DNA from: Rhodocyclaceae bacterium
GTDB lineage: Bacteria > Pseudomonadota > Gammaproteobacteria > Burkholderiales > Rhodocyclaceae
Reading direction: 5' to 3'
DNA length: 25,918 nt
Assembly (NCBI GenBank): GCA_030682595.1
Contig: JAUXNZ010000170.1
Coordinates: 1-25,918 of the forward strand
Shown here: piece after piece, positions 15,797 to 23,925 of the stretch
Layout of the letters: the number at the start of each line of letters is the position of its first letter
Position numbering within the stretch: position 1 is the first letter of the stretch
Notes under the pieces: generated by a model
What the model saw: only the letters and a program-made list of their open reading frames with translations
What the model was told of the DNA's origin: nothing
Database searches by the model: none
Position numbers and translations under genes: made by a program

Positions 15797-15905
15797 ACCC
15801 GGCGCTGGCGGATTGCTGGACGTCCCGCCCTCGCATAAAGTCGGCGCTGGCGGATTGCTGGGCGTCCCACCCGCGCCAAAAGTCGGCGCTGGCGGGACGG
15901 CGCCG
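15790..15905 (+). repeat. Tandem 42-bp repeat cluster left of fic
   Basis: Units at 15800-15841 and 15842-15883 differ at only a few bases, and a partial third unit (CGGCGCTGGCGGGACGGCG) runs to 15905. Each unit begins CGGCGCTGGCGG. CGCATAAA precedes the first unit (where it supplies the stop codon of the NTF2-like gene) and recurs at 15832. The cluster recurs right of fic at 17131-17198. Confidence 0.8.
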
Positions 15906-15965
15906 ATAGGTCAAGAACGGCGCGCTGGGCGACCAGGCACCGTTTTTTGTGGCCGACACAATAAC

Positions 15966-16012
15966 GTGTCGAATATATTTGCATTAATCGACACATCCTG
16001 CGAACATGTCGA
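15966..16012 (+). promoter_or_regulatory. AT-rich fic promoter region with TGTCGA repeats
   Basis: GTGTCGA (15966-15972) and TCGACAC (15988-15994) form an inverted repeat, and TGTCGAAATAAT starts at 16007. All three share TGTCGA followed by A/T bases. The stretch is far richer in AT than its surroundings and ends 10 bases before the fic ATG. Probable promoter and operator; the binding protein is unknown. Confidence 0.45.
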
Positions 16013-16022
16013 AATAATAAAC

Positions 16023-17123
16023 ATGTCCCAGCTGATGAATTTCGACCCGCGCCGCCCCTTCGACGACCTGCCCTTGCTGCCACCAGCGCAGGAGGTGGAA
16101 ACGCGCGCGGTACTCAAGGCCTGTATCGAAGCCCGCGCCGCCGTAGCCGAACTGCGCCAGGCCGGCGCGCTGATCCCCAATCAGGGAGTCCTCATCAACA
16201 GCATCCCGCTGCTCGAAGCCCAGGCCAGCTCGGAAATCGAGAACATCGTCACCACCGCCGACCGCATGTTCCTCTTCGACGGCGGCCCCGAGGAACAGGC
16301 CGACGCCGCCACAAAGGAAGCGCTGCGCTATCGCGCCGCCCTCTGGAACGGCTACCGCTCCTTGCAACAACGTCCCCTCACCACCGCCACAGCGGTGCAG
16401 GTCTGCCGCGCCATCAAGGGCATAGACCTCGACATCCGCCGCACACCCGGCACCCAACTCATCAACGACCGCACCGGGGAAACCATCTACACCCCGCCGG
16501 CCGGCGAAGTACTGTTGCGCGACAAGCTCGCCAACTGGGAACGCTACCTGCACGCCGACGGCGACACCGACCCGCTCGTGCGCATGGCAGTCATGCATTA
16601 CCAGTTCGAGGCCATCCACCCCTTCATGGACGGCAACGGCCGCACCGGCCGCGTGCTCAACCTGCTCTACCTCGTTGAACGCGGCCTGCTCGACATCCCG
16701 GTGCTCTATCTCTCGCGCTACATCGTCCAGCACAAAGCCGACTACTATCGCCTGCTGCTCGAAGTCACCACCCGCGACCACTGGGAGGACTGGATTCTCT
16801 ACATGCTCGCCGCCGTGGCCGACACCGCGCGCTGGACCACGCGCAAGATCGCCGCCATCCGCACCCTCATCGACACCACCGCCGAGCGCATGCGCAAGGA
16901 CGCGCCAAACATCTACAGCCGCGAACTCGCCGAACTCATCTTCGAGCGCCCTTACGCGCGCATCGCCCACGTCGTCGACGCCGGCCTCGCCAAGCGCCAG
17001 ACCGCCTCGGTTTATCTGAAGGAACTCTGCGCCATCGGCTTGCTGGAAGAAAACAAGGTCGGCCGGGAAAAGGTTTTCCTGAATCCCGCCTTTGTCGAGC
17101 TGCTCAAACAGGAAGAAAACTGA
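16023..17123 (+). CDS. Fic-family AMP-transferase (class II, self-inhibited)
   Basis: A 366-aa protein. Residues 20-80 match the Fic N-terminal domain and hold the inhibitory motif S69-S-E-I-E73-N74 ([S/T]xxxE[G/N]), which places it in the class regulated by an internal inhibitory helix. The Fic core carries a complete catalytic motif HPFMDGNGRTGR at 199-210. The C-terminal 100 residues look like a winged helix (YARIAHVVDAGLAKRQTASVYL). Fic enzymes usually transfer AMP from ATP to a target protein hydroxyl. The frame extends to 15813 through repeat DNA, but ATG 16023 begins the conserved part. No Shine-Dalgarno site is clear. It stands alone, flanked by direct repeat clusters. Target unknown. 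Confidence 0.88.
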   Translation: MSQLMNFDPRRPFDDLPLLPPAQEVETRAVLKACIEARAAVAELRQAGALIPNQGVLINSIPLLEAQASSEIENIVTTADRMFLFDGGPEEQADAATKEALRYRAALWNGYRSLQQRPLTTATAVQVCRAIKGIDLDIRRTPGTQLINDRTGETIYTPPAGEVLLRDKLANWERYLHADGDTDPLVRMAVMHYQFEAIHPFMDGNGRTGRVLNLLYLVERGLLDIPVLYLSRYIVQHKADYYRLLLEVTTRDHWEDWILYMLAAVADTARWTTRKIAAIRTLIDTTAERMRKDAPNIYSRELAELIFERPYARIAHVVDAGLAKRQTASVYLKELCAIGLLEENKVGREKVFLNPAFVELLKQEEN

Positions 17124-17130
17124 TACCGCC

Positions 17131-17198
17131 GAAAAGTCGGCGCTGGCGGATTGCCGGACGTCCCACCCGCGCCAAAAGTCGGCGCTGGCGGGACGGCG
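17131..17198 (+). repeat. Repeat cluster right of fic
   Basis: GAAAAGTCGGCGCTGGCGG starts here, followed by ATTGCCGGACGTCCCACCC and GCGCCAAAAGTCGGCGCTGG, then CGGGACGGCG. The first part is almost identical to 15838-15900 and in the same orientation, so fic lies between two direct copies. It fills most of the gap between the convergent fic and hybrid-kinase stops. Confidence 0.8.
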
Positions 17199-17219
17199 GT
17201 TTTATTCTGGGTATGACGA

Positions 17220-20200
17220 CTACCGCAGCCCGCGCAAGGTCTCCCGCGCGGCATCGAAATCGAAGCTCCCGATCCGCCTGGCGAGTTCATCGCAGGGCGC
17301 GCCCAGCGTGGCGCGCAGCGCCGCGGCATGCTCCTTGAACAGCCCGACGGCGGCGGTATCACTTTGCATCAGCAGGCTGTCGAGTTCATCGAGCACTTGC
17401 CGCAGGGTTTGCGGATCGAACGGCACGACATCCGCATCCGCCGGCGCTGCGACTGGCGGTGGCGGCAATGCGGCGGCCACCGCCATGATTTCGTGGCTGA
17501 CGGCGTCCATCGCCGCGCGGAGGGACGCGTCGGCGGGATCGGCGTGCGGATTGTCCTTGAGCATCTGCTGCAGACACGCCGCCTGTTCCGCCAGACGCAC
17601 CGCCCCCAGCGTGGCGCCCGTGCCTTTGAGCGTGTGCGCCAGCCGCACGGCGGTGGCGGCATCCTGCGCGCCCAGGCTGTCGGCCAGCCGCGTCATGTCG
17701 TCGGCGTGCATCTCGACAAAGCGGTGCAGCAACTCGACATACTTGTCGGCCCGGCCATTCAGCATGGCCAGCCCCTCGGCGACATTGAAACCGGGGACGC
17801 CGGCAAGTTGCGCCAGGGTTGCCGTCGCTGATGTCCGAGGGGGAAAAGGGGCCTGGTTCGAATCAAGCGTCTCATTTGATTCGAACCAGGCCCCTTTTTC
17901 TGCTTTTTCTGCTTTCTGCGGCAGCCACTTGAGCAGCGCGGCGTAGAGCCGGTCGGGCTCGACCGGCTTGGCGATGAAGTCATTCATGCCCGCCGCTGCG
18001 CAGAGACGCCGATCCTCGTCGAAGGCATTCGCGGTCATCGCCAGGATGGGGGTATCCCGCCCGCCGGGCAGCGCACGGATTGCGCGGGTGGCTTCCAGGC
18101 CGTCCAGGCGCGGCATCTGCACGTCCATCAGGATCAAGTCATAGGGGTACGCCTCGACCATCGCCAGCGCCTCGCGGCCGTCTTCCGCCGTATCCACCGC
18201 CAGGCCGACGCCATGCAGCAGCTCCAGCGCGACTTCGCGGTTGATGGGGTTGTCTTCGGCCAGCAAGAGCCGCGCGCCGCCGCACTGCCGGCGCAATTGC
18301 GCCTCGGCGGCTTCGGCGGTCCCGGCCACGGCTGCATCCGCCGCCGGCGCGGCGGGCATGATGCCGTGGCCGCGCTGCAGCCACGCGGTGAACCAGAAGG
18401 TGCTGCCCACGCCCGGCGTGCTGTCCACCCCGACCGCGCCGCCCATCAGCAGCACCAGCCGCCGGGTGATGGCGAGCCCCAGGCCGGTGCCGCCGTACTG
18501 ACGCGTGGTGGACACATCGGCCTGTTCGAAGGCCTGGAACAGGTTGGCCAGTTTCTCGGGCGCGATGCCGATGCCGCTGTCCACGACCTCGAAACGCACC
18601 AGCAATCCGTCGCCCGTCTCCTCCAGCAGCGTGGCGGAGAGGCGGATCGTGCCGTGTTCGGTGAATTTGACCGCATTGGCAGCGAAGTTGAGCAGGGCCT
18701 GGCGTAGCCGCGTAACGTCGCCGGAAAGCCAGAGCGGCACGCCATCGGGGTCGATCTCGATGCGCAGCCCCTTGTCTCGCGCCTCCTGGCCGATGATGGA
18801 GGCGACATTGTCCAGAATGGCGGAGAGATGGAAGTCGGCGTTTTCCAGTTGCAGCTTGCCGGCTTCGATCTTGGACAGGTCGAGGACGTCGTTGATGATC
18901 GACATCAGATGCCGGCCGGCATTGTCGATCTTGGCGAGCCGATCCGCCTGCGCCGGCGTGACGCCGTCGCGTTGCAACAGGTGGGCGAGACCGAGGATGG
19001 CGTTCATCGGCGTGCGGATTTCGTGGCTCATGTTGGCCAGAAAGGCACTCTTGGCGCGGTTGGCGGCTTCGGCCTGGGCCTTGGCGAGCGTCAGTTCATG
19101 GGTGCGCAGCTCGACCAGTTTTTCGAGATGGTGGCGATGCAGGTCGAGCTCGGTGACCTGCTGCCGCAAGGCCTCGTGCAGCTCGCGGATTTTGCTCTCA
19201 GCCTGCTGGCGCTCGATCAGCGCCGCCTCGGCGCGCTCGCGGGCGGCGACGGCGTCTTCCATCAGGTTCAGTGCCGCCAGCCGGGACTGCCGCTGCTCTT
19301 CGAGCGTGGCGGCCTGTTCATTGGCGCGCGCCGCCTCGCTGTCCCGCAGGGCGGCTTCGGCGCGCCGACGCTCGCTGACATCATGCACGATCGAATACAG
19401 GAGCGCCTTGCCGGCCACTTCGATCGGCCCGCTTAAAACCTCGACATCGCAAACCGAGCCGTCCGCCCGGCGGTGCTTGAATTCGAAATAATTACGCTGC
19501 CGGGCGTCTGCACGCTGCATTTCCGCCTGGACCTCGGCGGAGGTGAGCGTGTTGATCTGGCTGATACGCATGCCCTGCAACTGCTCGACCGTCCAGCCGT
19601 AATAGGCGGCCGCCGCCGGGTTGGCGGCGACGATGGCACCGTCGGCCGGATCGATGAGCAACATCACCGTGTGGGAGTTGTCGAACAGGCTGTGATAGCG
19701 CGCCTCGCTCTCCTGCAAGGCGCGACCGGCGTCCCGCCGCGCCAGCCGGGCGGACAGCAGGAGGCCCAACGCGACCGTCAAAAACGGGTAGATGATCATG
19801 ACGGGCAGGGCGATGCGCTGGGCAACTTCCAGCGAAAGGGTCAGCATCCACCCCAACATGACCAGATGCACCAGCAGGCCGAACAGATAGAGTTCGCGCC
19901 AGCCCATGGCGGCGAGCGGTGGCCGGCGCCAGTGCCGCCAGGCCAGGCCGATCAACCCGGAACTCAAGATCACCGCCACGCCCGGCCATACACCCGCACC
20001 GCCGAGGCTCAGCCGATAGGCGGCCGTCATCGCCATCGCAATGACGGTGGGAATGACGCCGAAGAACAGCCCGGTAATGGCCAGCAGCACCGAACGCACA
20101 TCGAAGATGATGCCTGGCAGCAGGGTCAGCGGCGCCATCATCAGGCCGATGCCGATACCGCCCAGCACGACACCCACCAGCCACGGCCACCGCGCCAGCC

Positions 20201-20300
20201 AGTCGAAGCGGCAACGCCCCACTGCCATGTCGGTAATCTGGGCGACCACCAGCAGCAGGGCGGCATTGAAGATCAGCGCGGTATAGGCGAAGTCCTTCAT
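17220..20300 (-). CDS. Hybrid sensor histidine kinase with LytS-like membrane domain, PAS, receiver and HPt
   Basis: A 1026-aa inner-membrane kinase. Residues 1-188 hold six or so hydrophobic segments of the 5TMR-LYT type (FDVRSVLLAITGLFFGVIPT). PAS follows at 195-315, a coiled coil at 320-415, HisKA with H426 in MSHEIRTPMNA, HATPase at 525-640 (NAVKFTEHG, DSGIGIAPEKL, GGTGLGLAI), receiver at 675-795 with D726, and HPt near 845-940 with H889 in LAHTLKGTGA. This gives a complete internal phosphorelay like BarA. The frame is open beyond 20300, but ATG 20300 overlaps the upstream stop as ATGA. Residues about 803-819, between receiver and HPt, are encoded by a perfect 23-bp inverted repeat. The output partner is probably the HD-GYP regulator of the same operon. 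Confidence 0.92.
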   Translation of the reverse strand: MKDFAYTALIFNAALLLVVAQITDMAVGRCRFDWLARWPWLVGVVLGGIGIGLMMAPLTLLPGIIFDVRSVLLAITGLFFGVIPTVIAMAMTAAYRLSLGGAGVWPGVAVILSSGLIGLAWRHWRRPPLAAMGWRELYLFGLLVHLVMLGWMLTLSLEVAQRIALPVMIIYPFLTVALGLLLSARLARRDAGRALQESEARYHSLFDNSHTVMLLIDPADGAIVAANPAAAAYYGWTVEQLQGMRISQINTLTSAEVQAEMQRADARQRNYFEFKHRRADGSVCDVEVLSGPIEVAGKALLYSIVHDVSERRRAEAALRDSEAARANEQAATLEEQRQSRLAALNLMEDAVAARERAEAALIERQQAESKIRELHEALRQQVTELDLHRHHLEKLVELRTHELTLAKAQAEAANRAKSAFLANMSHEIRTPMNAILGLAHLLQRDGVTPAQADRLAKIDNAGRHLMSIINDVLDLSKIEAGKLQLENADFHLSAILDNVASIIGQEARDKGLRIEIDPDGVPLWLSGDVTRLRQALLNFAANAVKFTEHGTIRLSATLLEETGDGLLVRFEVVDSGIGIAPEKLANLFQAFEQADVSTTRQYGGTGLGLAITRRLVLLMGGAVGVDSTPGVGSTFWFTAWLQRGHGIMPAAPAADAAVAGTAEAAEAQLRRQCGGARLLLAEDNPINREVALELLHGVGLAVDTAEDGREALAMVEAYPYDLILMDVQMPRLDGLEATRAIRALPGGRDTPILAMTANAFDEDRRLCAAAGMNDFIAKPVEPDRLYAALLKWLPQKAEKAEKGAWFESNETLDSNQAPFPPRTSATATLAQLAGVPGFNVAEGLAMLNGRADKYVELLHRFVEMHADDMTRLADSLGAQDAATAVRLAHTLKGTGATLGAVRLAEQAACLQQMLKDNPHADPADASLRAAMDAVSHEIMAVAAALPPPPVAAPADADVVPFDPQTLRQVLDELDSLLMQSDTAAVGLFKEHAAALRATLGAPCDELARRIGSFDFDAARETLRGLR
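17844..17898. repeat. Perfect 23-bp inverted repeat inside the hybrid kinase gene
   Basis: Arms at 17844-17866 and 17876-17898 are exact reverse complements around nine bases. On the plus strand it is followed by TTCTGCTTTTTCTGC, on the minus by CCCC. It looks like a terminator but lies in frame, encoding KGAWFESNETLDSNQAPF in the linker between the receiver and HPt domains. Confidence 0.85.
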
Positions 20301-21577
20301 GATTGCCGCGCCTGCCGCGCCAGCTCCGCGACCTGTTCCTTGAGCCGGATCATCTCCAGTTCGCGGCCGACCATGGCACGGTTGAAGCGCTCCAGTTCCA
20401 CGTTTTGCTGACGCAGGCTCTCGCCTTGCTGCCGCTGCGTCTCTTCCAGCCGGTGTTGCTCGCTGACGTCGAGCAGCACGCCTTCGATCTGCGTCACCGC
20501 GCCGCTGGCATCGCGCGTCAGCCAGGTGCGGTCGGCAATCCACAGCCAGTGGCCGTCGGCATGGCGCAGGCGGTATTCCTGGCGGTATTCATCCGGGCCC
20601 GCGGCAACATGTGCGGCGACATCGGCTTCGATGCGCGGCAGGTCGTCGGGGTGGATGAGATCGGCATAGTTCAGCCGGCCGGACAGCAACTCGTCGCGGC
20701 CATAACCCCACTGCCGGATGTTTTCGCTGACGAATGACACCGGCCAGCCCGGGGCGCTGCGCCAGATGATGGCAACCACCGGCGAATGCTCGATGAGGGT
20801 GGAGAGCTGCTGCAACCGGCCATGATGCCGTTGCAATTCACCGGCCATGCGATCGATGGCGGCGCCGATCTCGGCCAGTTCGTCGCGTCCTTTGAGCCGG
20901 GCGCGGGCATCCAGCTGACCGGCGCCCAATGCGGCGACGGTCGCGGTAAGCTCAGTGACCCGGCGGAACCAGAGCGTATGCAGCAGAGCCGCCATCAGGG
21001 CGGCGAGCAACATGATCGTCGCCACCTCGCGCCAGAGTTCTCCTTGCGCCTCATGCACGCCCGCGGCCAGGGAACGGGTCTGATCGACGCGCATCAGCAG
21101 ATGATGGTTCGGCCGGATCGAGAGATGCCCGAACAGGACCGGCTCGCCCGCGATGGGGACGATCTGGATGGCCGCATTTTTTTCACGCACCGCGGCAAGC
21201 GCGGCCTGGCGCAGCGGCGGCGTCTGCCCGGCCAGCGCCTCGGCCAGCGGCCGCTCCAGTTCCTGCCGCGCGAGCGCGGCGACGACGCGCCCCTCGCCAT
21301 CCACCAGCCAGGCGTCGCTGACGCCTTCATGGAGGGCCAGACCGGAAACCAGGCGGCGCACCACCGCGCGTTCGCCCCGGCCCAACCGCGTTTCCAGACG
21401 GGTCTGTTCCACCCCCAGACGTTCGCGCAGGCTTTGCGTCATCTGTGTTTCAACCACTTTGCCGATCCGGCTCAGTTCGAGCCAATAATGGGTGCCCGAC
21501 AGCAAGAGCGCCAGCAGCAGCAACAGCAGCGGCGCGAGCAGGCGGGCCGGCAGTGCCAGCAGGGGTTGCCAGGTCAT
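20297..21577 (-). CDS. Membrane HAMP/PAS sensor protein lacking a kinase domain
   Basis: A 426-aa protein: membrane helix at about 11-28, a periplasmic region at 30-183 with a PAS/Cache-like mixed sequence (VSDAWLVDGEGRVVAAL), a second helix at 185-204, HAMP at 205-255, a PAS domain with PAC at 258-378 (HSPVVAIIWRS, FVSENIRQWGYGRDEL, LIHPDDLPRIEADV, GVLLDVSEQHRLEE) and a C-terminal coiled coil. The last part, NRAMVGRELEMIRLKEQVAE, is the linker that normally joins a PAS domain to a histidine kinase, yet the protein ends there. It overlaps both neighbours by four bases. It may sense the ligand of the lipoprotein encoded upstream and signal to the hybrid kinase downstream; that is inference. 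Confidence 0.85.
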   Translation of the reverse strand: MTWQPLLALPARLLAPLLLLLLALLLSGTHYWLELSRIGKVVETQMTQSLRERLGVEQTRLETRLGRGERAVVRRLVSGLALHEGVSDAWLVDGEGRVVAALARQELERPLAEALAGQTPPLRQAALAAVREKNAAIQIVPIAGEPVLFGHLSIRPNHHLLMRVDQTRSLAAGVHEAQGELWREVATIMLLAALMAALLHTLWFRRVTELTATVAALGAGQLDARARLKGRDELAEIGAAIDRMAGELQRHHGRLQQLSTLIEHSPVVAIIWRSAPGWPVSFVSENIRQWGYGRDELLSGRLNYADLIHPDDLPRIEADVAAHVAAGPDEYRQEYRLRHADGHWLWIADRTWLTRDASGAVTQIEGVLLDVSEQHRLEETQRQQGESLRQQNVELERFNRAMVGRELEMIRLKEQVAELARQARQS

Positions 21578-22545
21578 GGCGAATTGACCAGACGCGACTG
21601 CGCCGCGGCGGCCGCCCGGCCATCGAGCAGGGCGGACCAGTCGGGCGGCTGGCGGATCAGGTCGAGACGTTGCAGGGTTTGGGCCAGCCCGGCGGCATGT
21701 TGCGCCAGCGGCGCGGGCTGACCGGCGAGCCAGTGAACGCTGTCGGCCAGACTCTGGAACTGCAAACCCTCCAGGGTGGCGAGATACTGCGCGGGGGTCA
21801 GATCGACGCCGGAGGCGAGCAGCGCGGCGGCGGACGGGGGATCGGCCAGCAGGGCGCGGCGGCCGCGCTCCCAGCCGGCCAGCAGTTCCAGCACCTGATC
21901 CCGGCGCTTGACCCAAGCGTCCGCACTCACCACCAGCACGTCGACGACCTCGCCGGGCATCTGGCGGCTGTCGAAAATCACGCGGTAGCCCTGGGCGATG
22001 AGTTGGCTTTTCATCGGCTCGAAGGTGATGACCGCATCGGCGCGCGCACTGGCAAGCATGGCTTTGTGATCGGTTGCTTCGACCTGGATCAGGGTGACCT
22101 CGTCGGGCCGCAAGCCGCCGGCCTGCAGCAGGCGGTCCAGCACCAGCGCCCCGAGGGCGGTCTGCTCAACGGCGATGCGCCGACCCTTGAGCTGGGCCGG
22201 GGTGGTGATGCCGAGGCCGGCCAGCACGGCATCGGCGCCATGGGAAATGTCGAGCACGGCGACGATTTTCAGAGCCACCCCTTGATCCGCCAGGCGCAGC
22301 GTCTCGTCGAGGGTGAGCGCGGCGGCGTCGAGCAGGCCGTTGCGCAAGGTGCGCTGAGTTTCGGTGTTGGAAAGAAGCTCCGCCACCCGCACCTGGGCGG
22401 GATCGAGCAGGCGCCGCTCGCGCGCCAGCACCAGCGGGTCATAACCCACCCAGGGATTGAGTCCAACGCGCAGCGGCGGCGCCGGCGGCTCACCGCAACC
22501 GGCCAGCACCAGCAGAGCGAGCAACAGCGTCAGCCAAAGTTTCAC
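21574..22545 (-). CDS. NitT/TauT-type substrate-binding lipoprotein (orphan)
   Basis: A 323-aa lipoprotein: VKLWLTLLLALLVLAGC, with lipobox LAGC and acylated C17. The fold is that of ABC substrate-binding proteins of the nitrate/taurine/thiamine-precursor class: LRVGLNPWVGYDPLVLARER, GLLDAAALTLDETLRLADQG, KIVAVLDISHGADAVLAG and LKGRRIAVEQTALGALVLDRLL. No permease or ATPase is encoded nearby. It begins at GTG 22545 overlapping the response-regulator stop (GTGA), and its stop overlaps the next sensor's ATG. An orphan binding protein in a signalling operon most likely delivers ligand to a membrane sensor rather than a transporter. Ligand unknown. Confidence 0.87.
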   Translation of the reverse strand: MKLWLTLLLALLVLAGCGEPPAPPLRVGLNPWVGYDPLVLARERRLLDPAQVRVAELLSNTETQRTLRNGLLDAAALTLDETLRLADQGVALKIVAVLDISHGADAVLAGLGITTPAQLKGRRIAVEQTALGALVLDRLLQAGGLRPDEVTLIQVEATDHKAMLASARADAVITFEPMKSQLIAQGYRVIFDSRQMPGEVVDVLVVSADAWVKRRDQVLELLAGWERGRRALLADPPSAAALLASGVDLTPAQYLATLEGLQFQSLADSVHWLAGQPAPLAQHAAGLAQTLQRLDLIRQPPDWSALLDGRAAAAAQSRLVNSP

Positions 22546-23645
22546 GATCCGTCGCTCTCCTGATAACGCTCGGCGATGGCGACAAAGTCATCAAAGCCAG
22601 CCAGAAAGACATCGACCACGTCGGGATCGAAGTGCTTGCCGCGCCCGGCGCTGATGATGTCACGAGCCGCCGCGTAGGGCATCGCTGGCTTATAGACACG
22701 CGGGTTGATCAGTGCATCGAAGACGTCGGCCAGCGCCATCAGGCGGGCCGACAGCGGGATGGCCTCGCCCGCCAGACCATCGGGATAGCCGCTGCCATCC
22801 CATTTTTCGTGGTGCCAGTGGGCGATTTCCTTGGCCAGCACCAAAAAGTCCAGCGGCATGGCGATATCGCGTTCGGCCTGTTCGATGGCGTCGCTGCCGA
22901 GGCGCGCATGGGTGCGCATGATGACCCATTCCTCCGGCGTCAGCGGGCCGGGCTTTTGCAGGATGTGATCGGGAATCCCGACCTTGCCGATGTCATGGAG
23001 CGGCGCCGAACGGGCGAGCAGGTCGATGTAATGATCGCTCAGGGTGGCGGCGAAACGCGGATTCTGGCGCAGCCCGCTGGCCATGCGCTGCACATATTCC
23101 TGGGTGCGCGCGATGTGATTGCCGGTGTCGCTGTCGCGCGTTTCGGCCAGGTGCGCCAGCGCCCGGATGCTGACCCGCTGGGTGAGGTCGTTTTCGGTCA
23201 TGCGCCGGGCCACTTCGGCTTCCAGGATGGCGTTGTGATGGGTCAAACAATCGCGCGCCGCCTTGACGTCGAGCTGGGTGCGCACCCGCGCCAGCACCAC
23301 GGCGGGCTTGATCGGCTTGGTGATGTAGTCGGCGGCGCCCAGTTGCAGGCCGCGCTCCTCGTCGCCCGCCCCGGCCAGCGCGGTGAGAAAGATGACTGGG
23401 ATGTTGCGGGTGGCGGGGTTTTCGCGCAGGCGGGCCAGCACGGCGTAACCGTCCAGGCCCGGCATCATGACATCAAGCAGGATCAGGTCGGGCCGGGGCA
23501 CGCCGCCGGCCACGCGCAGGCCGACTTCTCCCGAGTTGGCCGCCAGCACCCGGTATTGCAGGCCGAGCAACTCGCTCAACACACTCAGGTTTTCGGGCGC
23601 GTCGTCAACAATCAGGAGGGTCGCTTGGGGTTGTTCGGCAATCAT
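22542..23645 (-). CDS. Response regulator with HD-GYP domain (predicted c-di-GMP phosphodiesterase)
   Basis: A 367-aa cytosolic protein. The receiver domain spans residues 8-125, with acidic pair D14-D15, phosphoacceptor D58 in LILLDVMMPGLDG and the lysine in YITKPIKP. A helical linker leads to the HD-GYP domain, with H217-D218 in APLHDIGKVGIPDHIL, HWHHEKWDGSGYPDG carrying the full GYP triad, and ALADVFDAL. Both metal-site and GYP signatures are intact, so it should hydrolyse c-di-GMP when phosphorylated. It is the first gene of the minus-strand operon and overlaps the lipoprotein gene by four bases. No good ribosome site is visible before ATG 23645. Confidence 0.92.
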   Translation of the reverse strand: MIAEQPQATLLIVDDAPENLSVLSELLGLQYRVLAANSGEVGLRVAGGVPRPDLILLDVMMPGLDGYAVLARLRENPATRNIPVIFLTALAGAGDEERGLQLGAADYITKPIKPAVVLARVRTQLDVKAARDCLTHHNAILEAEVARRMTENDLTQRVSIRALAHLAETRDSDTGNHIARTQEYVQRMASGLRQNPRFAATLSDHYIDLLARSAPLHDIGKVGIPDHILQKPGPLTPEEWVIMRTHARLGSDAIEQAERDIAMPLDFLVLAKEIAHWHHEKWDGSGYPDGLAGEAIPLSARLMALADVFDALINPRVYKPAMPYAAARDIISAGRGKHFDPDVVDVFLAGFDDFVAIAERYQESDGS

Positions 23646-23715
23646 GCGAGGTTATCAACCGGATTAAACGGGCCAGAGCTTAAACCCTATTCGCCTGAAA
23701 TCCGCGCTGTCGCGT

Positions 23716-23745
23716 TGAAAAAGTCGGCGCTGGCAGGACGGCGGC
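23716..23745 (+). repeat. Single copy of the dispersed GTCGGCGCTGGC repeat
   Basis: GAAAAAGTCGGCGCTGGC, then AGGACGGCGGCG, sits in the divergent gap between the response regulator and the cytochrome operon, in the same orientation as the clusters beside fic. Apart from this and the FNR site, the 23646-23925 gap shows only AT-rich sequence and a short ATTAG...CTAAT repeat. Confidence 0.7.
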
Positions 23746-23832
23746 GCGCGCATTTCACCGCGATTTACCTGCTCGAAATATTAGAGCATTAGGACCTTCT
23801 AATAGATGCGATGGATTGCCTAATTAATTTTG

Positions 23833-23846
23833 TTGATCTTGATCAA
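23833..23846 (+). promoter_or_regulatory. FNR/Anr-type binding site
   Basis: TTGATCTTGATCAA is a perfect match to the FNR consensus TTGATnnnnATCAA. A weak -10 (TAAATG, 23866-23871) would put the site near -41, the class II activator position. The cytochrome start is at 23926. This predicts induction at low oxygen. Confidence 0.8.
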
Positions 23847-23925
23847 AGATTCTGTGACAATTTCGGTAAATGATGTCACTGCAAGTGGCACAAAAAATAA
23901 ATCAATCAAGGAGGAACGCTGCACC

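Noticed and set aside
15800..15905. Tandem 42-bp units considered as a CRISPR array.
   Set aside because: The units are contiguous without unique spacers, only two to three copies are present, and no cas gene is near.
20301..20543. The 81-residue N-terminal extension of the hybrid kinase frame.
   Set aside because: It is arginine- and glycine-rich, antisense-like relative to the overlapping sensor gene, and ATG 20300 overlaps the sensor stop as ATGA just before the first membrane helix.
21578..21916. The N-terminal extension of the PAS sensor frame.
   Set aside because: It overlaps the lipoprotein gene in another frame and is arginine-rich; ATG 21577 has the ATGA overlap and begins a membrane helix.
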